Shown one piece after another: positions 36,801-44,311 of a stretch of DNA of 64,000 bases. The translations under genes and the position numbers were made by a program. The first letter of the stretch is position 1. Each line of letters begins with the position of its first letter. The DNA comes from Bacteroidota bacterium (GTDB lineage Bacteria; Bacteroidota; Bacteroidia; 2-12-FULL-35-15), in the NCBI GenBank assembly GCA_947504725.1, contig CANNHN010000004.1, positions 1 through 64,000 on the forward strand. The letters are read 5' to 3'. The notes below the pieces were generated by a model. That model did no database searches and was not told the origin of the DNA. It saw only the letters and a list, made by a program, of their open reading frames with translations.

Positions 36801-38217
36801 GTTTTGTTATTTCCTCTTTTAATATTGCATGACTTCCTGCATCGGTATTGATAGCAAATTCTTGTTTTGTAAATTCCTTTGGCAGCAACGCATTTAATTC
36901 TGCACCTAGGCTGCCTTTTAAAGTAACAGCTCTGGTTCCAAGGGGCAGAAACTGACTTTTTTCGCTTTTTGCAAAAAACCGGTATCCTCTGGTAATTCTG
37001 TAGAGATAGTTGCTTTTCAAATTTCCTGCTTCAACTTGCTCTTCAGCTTTCAGTACTTCCGACAGATTACTATTGTACATGCTCATTCCCGTGGTTAAAG
37101 CGGCTGTATCAACAGATAGTAATTGTTTTATAATGGCATTTCGTTCAGATTCTTTTTTTGAAGGATCTTTTAGTTGTTCAATATAATTTTTGTATTTTTC
37201 TTCAACTGTTTTTAATCCCACCAACTTGCCGCCAATATCATGATTCTTCGCCTGGTATTGTTTTACCACATTTTGGATTGGGGCTGCTTCCTCTACGACC
37301 AAAACATTAAGTTCGCGATAAATTTTCATTGGAGTCTCAAGGTGTTCCCAATTTAAATTTGCTATTTCAGGAATAGATTCAGGAAAATCAAAAACGATTC
37401 CAAACGCATCAATTCCCTCAGGTAAAGAATCCTCTAAAACTTTCTTTGGTATTTCAAAATCAATCGTTTTCCCAGATAATCTTTGCAATAATATATTTGA
37501 ATCCAATACAGACCAGAAGTCCAAAATAGTATCGATGGTATCCAAAATATCCTTTAGTTGCAATTCGTCAGCAAGATGCAATGCTTTATATTCTTGCGTA
37601 TTTGTTTCATCCGAAAAAAGTGTAATTCCATTCAATTTGTCGTTAAACGCATGGATGTCGGTTTTTAAGTCAGCACTGAAAACATTATCTATTTTTGCTG
37701 CACCAACAATTTTTAACTGTTTACTCTTGATTGTGGCGAATGCTTCAATCGCTTTTTTTCGTGGCTGATCAGTATCAGGTAAGCTGTTTTTACCAAACAA
37801 AGATGTTGTTGAATTTGCACTAAGGTCAAAACTTGGGGCAAAATTTTTAATTTTATCGCTGCGTTTATCGGTTCTTTTAGGGAGACTTTTATTTAACTCA
37901 TTCCATACAGTAGGGACTTTATCTGATAAGCTCTGAAAACACAATTGTGAAACACTTATTGCCTTTTGCCCTTGCACTATTTTAACCTTTAAATTTTTTA
38001 TGAGTTTTTCATGAACAGATTTGTTTTCTATTCCGAAAGTCTTAATAAATTCCTGAAGCGCCACTAAGGAAGGAACTAGCAATTTATCGTCTCCTTCTGA
38101 AGGGAAATTAGGGTTAATATCTATGCATAAAGAAAATCTATACCATAAATTGGTTGATTCATCAGTTCTAGTTCCGAAAGGCAAAATGCTTGTGCGGATG
38201 TGTTTAAAATCTTCCAT
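33826..38217 (-). CDS. Giant protein of unknown family (1463 aa)
   Basis: 1463 aa from ATG 38217 (MEDFKHIRTSILPFGTRTDE), one base after the stop of the 1774-aa gene, so translation is probably coupled. No signal peptide or membrane helix is evident. It begins with a mixed helical region (about residues 1-420, with a predicted coiled stretch around EEKYKNYIEQLKDPSKKESERNAI). The remaining 1000 residues are largely beta-strand-like, rich in Asn, Lys, Glu and aromatic residues, with no repeats I can align by eye. No catalytic motif or known family was recognised. It could be a structural, shell or adhesin-like protein acting with the 1774-aa product. That is a guess from size, gene order and tight coupling. 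Confidence 0.7.
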   Translation of the reverse strand: MEDFKHIRTSILPFGTRTDESTNLWYRFSLCIDINPNFPSEGDDKLLVPSLVALQEFIKTFGIENKSVHEKLIKNLKVKIVQGQKAISVSQLCFQSLSDKVPTVWNELNKSLPKRTDKRSDKIKNFAPSFDLSANSTTSLFGKNSLPDTDQPRKKAIEAFATIKSKQLKIVGAAKIDNVFSADLKTDIHAFNDKLNGITLFSDETNTQEYKALHLADELQLKDILDTIDTILDFWSVLDSNILLQRLSGKTIDFEIPKKVLEDSLPEGIDAFGIVFDFPESIPEIANLNWEHLETPMKIYRELNVLVVEEAAPIQNVVKQYQAKNHDIGGKLVGLKTVEEKYKNYIEQLKDPSKKESERNAIIKQLLSVDTAALTTGMSMYNSNLSEVLKAEEQVEAGNLKSNYLYRITRGYRFFAKSEKSQFLPLGTRAVTLKGSLGAELNALLPKEFTKQEFAINTDAGSHAILKEEITKPTGAKEEVLKKKVILDQALLTWSGENIGMPSAFSNQEKEENFEAIVDEGSTTPSTKLVLESMSKFFMEDYETLGVEYTNTLTETEKKKAIVKLNTNKKIVPLLFEYSSSDIKNKKLLFGKNIQILAVPEYKNGFAIDPKFLTKIQSNFIVVDDFTFKRNEPVKPIELYLQEKLVNEKGEPECLREGESLTHLVIRNCSRADNDKIYKTTQTSVRHILPPAISFQQAFWHNKLFKKDGKTGMDLIESYNWYMKYHFPAIEDEVVMFTDMNGNWVPKEKPKKIGEEPTYWKYDLEESIKGSTRMRDAYSGNCNINYLPDPLSKGFRFEFYKNKERTIKAENYEKYEQLEFYFTGKYPNINAWKIILKDYDHTNRELLTFNTVGEEIVIHLEKGQEIFVTARTILNEKYEAEFETYGNYNDFTRYGNNDLLTPPLEFSMIHAIQRPLVRPKFMNTLKCIKQKDKTIVSYEGAVHLEQINIYKDEAGIVRFIDETMPTGNVEIYAKWEEYKDDPKHVTTVNDSWTPLNPVNKVNLDHFESNLNDHTEMPAIFETSVDVQKQLGTWESSIHKIADDNNDSKNYSVTVNLNYDIKETKFVEKIFWIKNKSKFTAYYPKTWGVIEDNKENKIKLQTSYESSAETFNRLSYEPFHVKILNSKKPGLPIIADKNITLVSVIEDWKEGNSDVRKITMNRLRFFFERGRLTSGQGERIGFVVNEVESKYNDYFVGNGLVSMVGRDVLSDTVKPYDGLNRNEGVLLARSNFDINDPFDLTDMAGNKLGDLEDFSPKYVKELGIMTYLPKFDKSLNLWYVDAQLDINDASGKELHSPFLKFFLVHYQENSSNYNIEGEYDISKDCRISETFKSRYAYIMGSRTITIDYGKWFIQPKLQFDITTLKGDPSENLSKFYAVVRHRKSGTIKWDVADKEKENDRSAFLKLSNLPGAENEKLHYINYSNTEYQVVIIETEDWGNDNDTNYDNIIENKNSRIVLSNVFTI

Positions 38218-38218
38218 A

Positions 38219-41200
38219 TTAATCAATATAAGAGTTAATAAAAATTTCCCATTGTAATCGTGTCAGTGGTTTAACTTTTCGTTCAACGGGATTTGTTATT
38301 GTTTTCAAAACAGCACTATATTTTGTTTTGTCATGAACATCCTCGGCCGATAACAGCTTGAGTGTGTTGTATTTTTGAACTGCAAGCAACATACTTCCCG
38401 ACTGGCTATTTCCAGGAGTTGCGCCTGCAAGTTTTTTATAATATGTTGCCGAAAAAGATCTCTTAAAGAATCTGCCCAAGCGTATCTCATAAGAAACGGT
38501 ACATCTGCCTTCCACATATGCGCCCTGACTTCTTACTCCCATATAGAACCTTGCAGTAATCATAATAAACCAGAGCTTCACTCTTCCTTCGCAAAGGAAA
38601 TAGCCTTCTATAACAACTCCCGTTCTATCCTTTTTATAGTACAGTCCTACAACAAGTTTTACTTCGCCTCTTAGTGGGCCTAGATTCAACCCGAAATACC
38701 CTCCGAATTCAATACTTACCTCTATTGTTGTGATTCCCTCTTTTGGATTACCAATAACAATAAAATAAAATAAACCGGTGTAGATACCAACAGATAATTT
38801 CGTTCTGTTTTCAGGTGTGCCAATTCCGACACCTAACTCCATTGGTTTTTTATCGAAATATAAGGTATATACTATTTTAAACAGTATATCTTTAAAACCG
38901 AAGGAAGGTGCCCCTGCATAAGCTATTGGAAGCAAATATTGGATTTCAACATTTTGAGGAGAAATTCTTACAGAGAAATTATCACCGAGCAGTTTTTTAA
39001 ATAATGCTTCAAGTGCCTGCACAAAAGAAAATGCACCAGCAAACTGGACATCCCTGATCTTAACTTCAAATTTTGATTTTTGATTGGTGCCTGCAACAAA
39101 ACTTACCTCATTGAAATTAATTATGATTGCTTTCAAAAGGCTGATTCCGAAATTATTAAGTCTGTTTTCTGCGCTAGACTCAACCTTGCTTATGACGGCA
39201 GGAAATTTATTTGGTTGAAAGAAAATGGTGTTCTTTACTTTAACAGAAAGTGAGGTCTTTGGATTTTCAGATGCTAAAAAACTAACAATACCAAAATCTG
39301 CATTTTTAAAGGAAGAGGTTTGCCAGTTATAATTTATTTCTTTTTTGGATAAAGAGGAAAGAATATTATACAACTCTTTTCCTTTTATTACTGCATCTAT
39401 AAGCGCTTTATTATCAGGGTCATTTAATAATTCATTTTCTTTATCTTTAACTTTCTGAATTACCAATTCTACAATGTTTTTGCCTGCAGCAATCTGATTT
39501 TTTGTGAACTCTTCAAAAATCTTTAATGCCTTGATTTGTTTTTGTATCTCAGCCTTTAGTTCATCCTCCTTTATTCTTATCTGTTCTTTAAAATCTTTAA
39601 ACCCATTTTGTGGGATTTTCATGATTTCTTCAATTCTATCGACACCTATGCTTTTGGTATAGGCGGCAATAGAAGTTTTACTTTCTAAAACAAGAGTGTC
39701 AAAATTGTCTTTTAAAATATCATATTTAAGTTTTTTTAAAGTAGGAGTGATTTGTATCTCTTCTAAATAAAATGCTTCAAGCTTTTTTCTTTCGTTCTGA
39801 ACTGATGCTATAAAGTCTTTATGTTCTACACGATTAATAATAGAATCAATAGCATTGCCTAAAAGAAATTCATTCGGTTTTAATTTAGACTTGAACGTAT
39901 TAATGTCTTTCATAGCCTTATCATACATGTTTATATAATAAGGCAGGTTAATCGTTTCAAGGATTTCAGTTAGTTTAAAAACAGATTTTTGTACGGATAC
40001 AATAGCAGGTTCATATTCTTTTATCAATGCAAAATCTGTCGGGTATTTTTTTAATTCAGTTAATAACTTAAATACGTCTGATTTGGCGGATTGAATTTTT
40101 TCTATCTCCTGGTCATATTTTTCCTTAGAATCAAGTGCAGTTTTTTTAATAGCAAGATATTTATTGTAATTAACTGAGGTTTGTTGCTGAATGTACAAAT
40201 TGTATGCTGTTACCTCCTTACCTATATCCTCCGAATACTTTTTATATAGCGTGTAGAAGCTCGTAACTTTATTGCTTATTGATAAATGAATCTGAGAATA
40301 TTCTCTGATGATCTTATCTTTTGAAGGTGCTGCAAGGTTGATGAGAATCTGATCATCGTTCAAAAAATTCTTTACAAAATTATTGATAAGGGTCTTTGTT
40401 TCAGGACCAAGATTGGGTGTTTTTGCTAGTGTATCGAATGAGTCTTTGGCATCCTTTAAAGCTTGATAATAAGGATAAATAGCTTCTGTACGGCTGATTA
40501 ATTCTGCAGCGAAGTAATTAACAATCTCATTCATCTGCGTGGTGCCAAATGTTACAATCTCATTTTGGACTTGGAGGAATCTTATTTTATGTTTAGAAAC
40601 AGCACTTTCCACCAGTTTCTCAATTTCAGAAGCAAGGTAGCCTATGTTAAATTTGTCTTTATATTCTTTAAGAGTATTTTGATAAGTAGCTATTGTATTA
40701 CTTATAGCTTCAATATCATCCAGATAATTTTTTATAGTATCATTAATAGTACGCAGATCTCCTTCTATTTCAAGGTAGATGGAATTATTAAGAAACTCGT
40801 CTCTGATAGCTTCTATTTTTGAACTGATATTCTTTATCTCATTCAAAGGTGCTTCATAATCAGGGAAAACTTCCTGCAGAATATCTAATAAGCTTATTCC
40901 GTTAAAGATCTCAGGCGCTTGTCTTAAAAGATCTGAAGGATTGAATTCTTTAATTTCGTCAACAATATTTACAGCATTCTCATATTTTTTATTAATATCT
41001 TTTCCAACAGCAATACTTTGTTTGACTAGCCCAATTGATTGAATATCAAAATCAGGGTTAACCATTCCTCCAATTGTTTCTCCTGCACCTCCGAATGCTT
41101 CTTTGATTTTCTTATAACCACTATCTGCTTTTTCCTGCCATTTGCCATTTATATTCTCCAGTACAGTTTCTCCTTTCTTAATAAAACTGTCTGTATGATT

Positions 41201-43543
41201 AAAAATAAGTCTTGCTTTATTATATATGTTTTCTACTGGCTGTCCTTTTTCATTGATCCGGATAAGTGTTTTTCCGCTTTTGTCTCTTACTTTACCTGCG
41301 TAGCCGTAATTAATAAAATCATCATTATATTCAACAATCGAGGCGATAGGTTCCGGAGTATAACTTTGAATATTTTCTACATACAGTTGAGCTTTTTTCG
41401 CTTGAGGATAAAGCGGAAATGCTCTTTCATTAAAAATGGAACTTTGGCCAACAGCAATCTCAGCGTCAGTAGGAATCAGCACCGTTCCAGTTTCGGTCTT
41501 TACAGAACGTGTAGGTTCCAAACAAATACTGAAATAGTATTCCAGGAAATCGGTTTTGGCTATGTTGGTTTTATTTGGTACAGAACCTTTTATTTCAGGG
41601 TCGGTTGGAATAAAGTCAGGAGTAAAGGCTATGCTCTGATCAATGAATCTGATAGCTCTTCTATCGAATTTCTGGTTTATAAAACCAAGTTTACTGTCGC
41701 TGTATAGATTCTCATAGATTTTTTGTTCCCCGGTTTGACATTCAATGATTTTTTTTCTGATAAAAAGAAAAGTGCTTGAAAATTTGATCTCCTTATCATT
41801 CCAATCAAAACCAATAAAATCTAGATAACAGTCATTGTCTGCATCCTTTATCTGATTTTCTTTTACCGGCCAAAAAAAAGTTGCACAATCGCAACCTGGT
41901 GCTGCATAGCTACGGGCCTCCGGATCTGTCGAGTTTATGCGGGGAGTTATAAAAGTTACCGATTTGACTTTTTTAAACGGCCATCGTTTATAATTTGTGT
42001 GCCAGTTTTTTTTCTGATCGGTATAAGGGTGCTCTGGAAGATAATCCTTTATAGCCCATATAACCGAATCTCTGTAAGTATTGTCCGTTTCTTTATCAAG
42101 AAGATCAATGCTATGAATAATTGCATCCGGCTTTGGAGGTTTTCTGTTATCATTATAAGTATAATAAACCGGAGGGTATTTTCTCGCGTGAATATAATTT
42201 TGAGGCTCTTTAGGATTGAGGTCTCCGGGTATAAATAAGTTATTGTCGAAATACGTGAGTTCTTTCTGTATGATCTCAATGTATTCATAGAATTCCATAT
42301 AACTGATCCCGTTCCTGATTTTCCTTTCTCCAATATAAACGTGTAAAGCTTTTTGACCTGTTACGGAAATAACACCGATCCTTGCTACTTTTATATATTC
42401 ATCACGGCCCATTGTTATGTGATGTTCATATTCTGCAAGATCTGTCCCGTCAGGAGGACTGAAATTTTTATAATGAAGTTTTGTTATGGCTCCAAGTCCT
42501 GTAAATGTTAATCCTTTTGTTTCTATGTTCCATTCATTATCTGAATTAAGGTTTCTACCCAGGCTGGTTAAAAAAACAAGTTCGTTCTTATCAAGTAGAG
42601 TAGGAAGATATGTTATCTCTTCAACAGGACATTCGCCATCATCTCTCAGACCCTCCTTGACGCCCCGAGGGAGAAAACCGACAGCCCTCAAAGAAGGACT
42701 TTTGATGCCATCCGCGGTTTCGAAAAACATTTGTGCCGACCAGATTTCTTCAACTGTTCGCGTCACTTTTCTATTTGCATTATTATATAAAAACCTTTTT
42801 TTGGGAATCCTATACGTTTCCATATAGGTTCTTGTGCCTTCTTTGTTATAAGGGGATAATAATAATCCTTCAGGTATTTCAAGAAGGGTCATCGGATAAT
42901 TACCGCCCTTAAATAATTTTTCGCAGATCGATTGGTAGAGCTTAATGATATAGCCTTTGGTTGGTTTTTTGTCGACATCCACAATCCTTGCCTCATCTCC
43001 TTTTTCAAAGTCAGACCACTTCTGTTTTTTAAATTTTATATAATCTGCTTCATTTGGAATTATAAGCTTATAGTATAATGGATTATTCCAGGCTAATAAA
43101 TTTTCTATTTTGCTTAGATCAATGTATGTGATCTTTTTACCTTTAGGGGTGGGTTTAACAGCGGGAGGGAAAAGTTCGAAAGCTAAAAAGGAAAAGCCTG
43201 AGATTTCGGATGTTGTTCTTTTATTTGTATTTAAATATTCAGACTCAAACTTTGCATTTCTCAATAGCAATTCCGAAATATGCTGTTGTGGAAGCTTAAC
43301 TATCATATAGCTTTTTGAATTGATATCAGACTTTACGATACAGTCAACTTTAATTTCCGCATTAATAAAATAGAAATGTAAATTGGTCAGATTGTTATCA
43401 AAATAATGAAAATCAGTTGAGATCATTGCTTCGTCAAGAGCATCCGGCAGAATATTCAAAAGCTTTGATAATGCATCAATAGTTGGAAGGGATGCAAAAG
43501 CAGTAAAAAGCATTTTTTGAGCAAATGAACGTCTTGATTCCAT
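38219..43543 (-). CDS. Giant coiled-coil protein of unknown family (1774 aa), Tat-like N-terminus
   Basis: 1774 aa, first gene of the island's cluster. The N-terminus MESRRSFAQKMLFTAFASLP fits a twin-arginine signal (S-R-R-x-F-x-x-K then a hydrophobic stretch), but there is no obvious cleavage site. Residues about 40-820 are beta-rich and include a Cys cluster (PGCDCATFFWP, NDCYLDFIGFDW). Residues about 830-1400 are a very long helical, coiled-coil region, Lys/Glu-rich and nearly free of proline and cysteine. The last 370 residues return to amphipathic beta strands with Gly and aromatic residues (FGGYFGLNLGPLRGEVKLVVGLYYKK, SFSATYYKKLAG), as in a membrane-inserting or barrel-like module. The head-stalk-tail layout suggests a secreted or structural machine part. 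No known family recognised. Confidence 0.72.
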   Translation of the reverse strand: MESRRSFAQKMLFTAFASLPTIDALSKLLNILPDALDEAMISTDFHYFDNNLTNLHFYFINAEIKVDCIVKSDINSKSYMIVKLPQQHISELLLRNAKFESEYLNTNKRTTSEISGFSFLAFELFPPAVKPTPKGKKITYIDLSKIENLLAWNNPLYYKLIIPNEADYIKFKKQKWSDFEKGDEARIVDVDKKPTKGYIIKLYQSICEKLFKGGNYPMTLLEIPEGLLLSPYNKEGTRTYMETYRIPKKRFLYNNANRKVTRTVEEIWSAQMFFETADGIKSPSLRAVGFLPRGVKEGLRDDGECPVEEITYLPTLLDKNELVFLTSLGRNLNSDNEWNIETKGLTFTGLGAITKLHYKNFSPPDGTDLAEYEHHITMGRDEYIKVARIGVISVTGQKALHVYIGERKIRNGISYMEFYEYIEIIQKELTYFDNNLFIPGDLNPKEPQNYIHARKYPPVYYTYNDNRKPPKPDAIIHSIDLLDKETDNTYRDSVIWAIKDYLPEHPYTDQKKNWHTNYKRWPFKKVKSVTFITPRINSTDPEARSYAAPGCDCATFFWPVKENQIKDADNDCYLDFIGFDWNDKEIKFSSTFLFIRKKIIECQTGEQKIYENLYSDSKLGFINQKFDRRAIRFIDQSIAFTPDFIPTDPEIKGSVPNKTNIAKTDFLEYYFSICLEPTRSVKTETGTVLIPTDAEIAVGQSSIFNERAFPLYPQAKKAQLYVENIQSYTPEPIASIVEYNDDFINYGYAGKVRDKSGKTLIRINEKGQPVENIYNKARLIFNHTDSFIKKGETVLENINGKWQEKADSGYKKIKEAFGGAGETIGGMVNPDFDIQSIGLVKQSIAVGKDINKKYENAVNIVDEIKEFNPSDLLRQAPEIFNGISLLDILQEVFPDYEAPLNEIKNISSKIEAIRDEFLNNSIYLEIEGDLRTINDTIKNYLDDIEAISNTIATYQNTLKEYKDKFNIGYLASEIEKLVESAVSKHKIRFLQVQNEIVTFGTTQMNEIVNYFAAELISRTEAIYPYYQALKDAKDSFDTLAKTPNLGPETKTLINNFVKNFLNDDQILINLAAPSKDKIIREYSQIHLSISNKVTSFYTLYKKYSEDIGKEVTAYNLYIQQQTSVNYNKYLAIKKTALDSKEKYDQEIEKIQSAKSDVFKLLTELKKYPTDFALIKEYEPAIVSVQKSVFKLTEILETINLPYYINMYDKAMKDINTFKSKLKPNEFLLGNAIDSIINRVEHKDFIASVQNERKKLEAFYLEEIQITPTLKKLKYDILKDNFDTLVLESKTSIAAYTKSIGVDRIEEIMKIPQNGFKDFKEQIRIKEDELKAEIQKQIKALKIFEEFTKNQIAAGKNIVELVIQKVKDKENELLNDPDNKALIDAVIKGKELYNILSSLSKKEINYNWQTSSFKNADFGIVSFLASENPKTSLSVKVKNTIFFQPNKFPAVISKVESSAENRLNNFGISLLKAIIINFNEVSFVAGTNQKSKFEVKIRDVQFAGAFSFVQALEALFKKLLGDNFSVRISPQNVEIQYLLPIAYAGAPSFGFKDILFKIVYTLYFDKKPMELGVGIGTPENRTKLSVGIYTGLFYFIVIGNPKEGITTIEVSIEFGGYFGLNLGPLRGEVKLVVGLYYKKDRTGVVIEGYFLCEGRVKLWFIMITARFYMGVRSQGAYVEGRCTVSYEIRLGRFFKRSFSATYYKKLAGATPGNSQSGSMLLAVQKYNTLKLLSAEDVHDKTKYSAVLKTITNPVERKVKPLTRLQWEIFINSYID

Positions 43544-43706
43544 AAATTATTCTCTAAAATTGTTTGTATAAAAATTGTTTTGCTTCTTCAAATAGGGAAT
43601 CATTCAAACTACCCCAATGAAAATACTGATGTTTTCATGCGATTAAAATAATATTTGAGGGAGTAGCTCGGAGCGAAAATATATATTGTTTCAAGAAAAG
43701 CAAAGG

Positions 43707-43805
43707 CTGGTTACTTCCCGATACAAAATCTACAAAATATCCTATACAATAAGTCATCATTCAATATTCCGGTTTTTCTGAAAGTAAAACTACGTTGTAT
43801 CGTAG
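43707..43805 (+). repeat. Att-like element end, copy 2 (right end of cargo island)
   Basis: Inner arm 43771-43794 (GTTTTTCTGAAAGTAAAAC then TACG), core CTACG-TTGTAT-CGTAG at 43790-43805, outer CGTAGGT. The stretch from 43707 matches 330-423 with a 10-base gap and scattered substitutions. The whole 300-base gap 43544-43843 otherwise holds only the AT-rich upstream region of the 1774-aa gene; no promoter of the standard type was evident. Confidence 0.75.
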
Positions 43806-43843
43806 GTGTACCAAATGTAGTGAAATTTAACAGGGGAGGAAAG

Positions 43844-44251
43844 TTATTTCAAAAACTCCAGCACTTTTTCCGGTGGCCTGCCTATAATGGCTTTCTTCCC
43901 TTTAACAACAATAGGGCGCTCAATAAGAATAGGGTTTTGAGCCATAGCTTTTATCCATTGCGCTTCAGTTAAATTCTTTCCTTCATACTTTTCCAAAAAT
44001 ATTGGCTCTTTCTTTCGCACTAAATCTACAGCTTTCAATCCAAGCATTTTTAAAAGCTCTTTTATTTCAGCTTGAGTAAGTGGTGTTTTTAAATATTCAA
44101 CAATCTCGGTTTTAACTTTCTTTTTTTCTAAGATAGTACAAACGTCTCTGCTTTTGGAGCAACGGGTGTTGTGGTATAACCTCACCCCGGCCCTCTCCAA
44201 AGGAGAGAGAGTTGTCTCCGTTTTTGTTTTAGTAGTTTTTGTCTTTATCAT
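43844..44251 (-). CDS. ArsC/Spx-type thioredoxin-fold protein (arsenate reductase-like)
   Basis: 135 aa. After an atypical leader, RLYHNTRCSKSRDVCTIL gives the family's redox motif with Cys31 (CxxS). The family patterns EYLKTPLT, LLKMLGL, and NPILIERPIVVKGKKAIIGRPPEKVLEFL follow. ArsC enzymes reduce arsenate to arsenite using glutaredoxin, but several Bacteroidota members have no arsenic context and may act as Spx-like or unknown reductases; no arsR or arsB is nearby. Residues 1-23 (MIKTKTTKTKTETTLSPLERAGV) are not family sequence: LSPLERAGVR is the translation of the palindromic repeat at 44181-44209. Normal homologues start about at RLYHN. Confidence 0.85.
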   Translation of the reverse strand: MIKTKTTKTKTETTLSPLERAGVRLYHNTRCSKSRDVCTILEKKKVKTEIVEYLKTPLTQAEIKELLKMLGLKAVDLVRKKEPIFLEKYEGKNLTEAQWIKAMAQNPILIERPIVVKGKKAIIGRPPEKVLEFLK

Positions 44252-44311
44252 GTTTTCAATTTTTTGTTTCGGAGTAATCCCCTTTCCTTTGGAGAGGTTT
44301 AGGGGCGAGGT
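44181..44311. repeat. Palindromic repeat with arms CTCACCCCGGCC / GGGGCGAGGT
   Basis: The left arm 44181-44209 (CTCACCCCGGCCCTCTCCAA then AGGAGAGAG) is complementary to the right arm 44279-44311 (CCTTTGGAGAGGTTTAGGGG then CGAGGT), with 70 bp between. It extends from inside the arsC-like 5' end to the base before the prfB stop codon. Confidence 0.7.

Larger units (their letters stand above)
32249..43794. mobile_element. Recombinase-less 11.5 kb cargo island
   Basis: Bounded by perfect 24-bp inverted repeats that each end at CTACG-N6-CGTAG. It carries four minus-strand genes (tyrosinase, GH25 lysozyme-like protein, two giant unknown proteins) and no integrase or transposase. The right end resembles, over about 90 bp, the end of the integrase-bearing element at the window's left edge. 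Outside both ends lies ACCTACG/CGTAGGT, so the empty site would be a 7-bp inverted repeat around 6 bp. That is typical of tyrosine-recombinase core sites and unlike a DDE transposon, which would leave direct duplications. Mobilisation in trans is inference. Confidence 0.65.

Noticed and set aside
38219-43543. The 1774-aa protein as a phage tape-measure protein
   Set aside because: It has a long coiled coil but also long beta-rich ends and a Tat-like start, and no tail, baseplate or sheath genes are nearby.
32249-43794. The island as a DDE transposon mobilised by the adjacent transposase
   Set aside because: The transposase gene is outside the repeats, and the flanks show inverted (ACCTACG/CGTAGGT) rather than direct repeats, with no target-site duplication.
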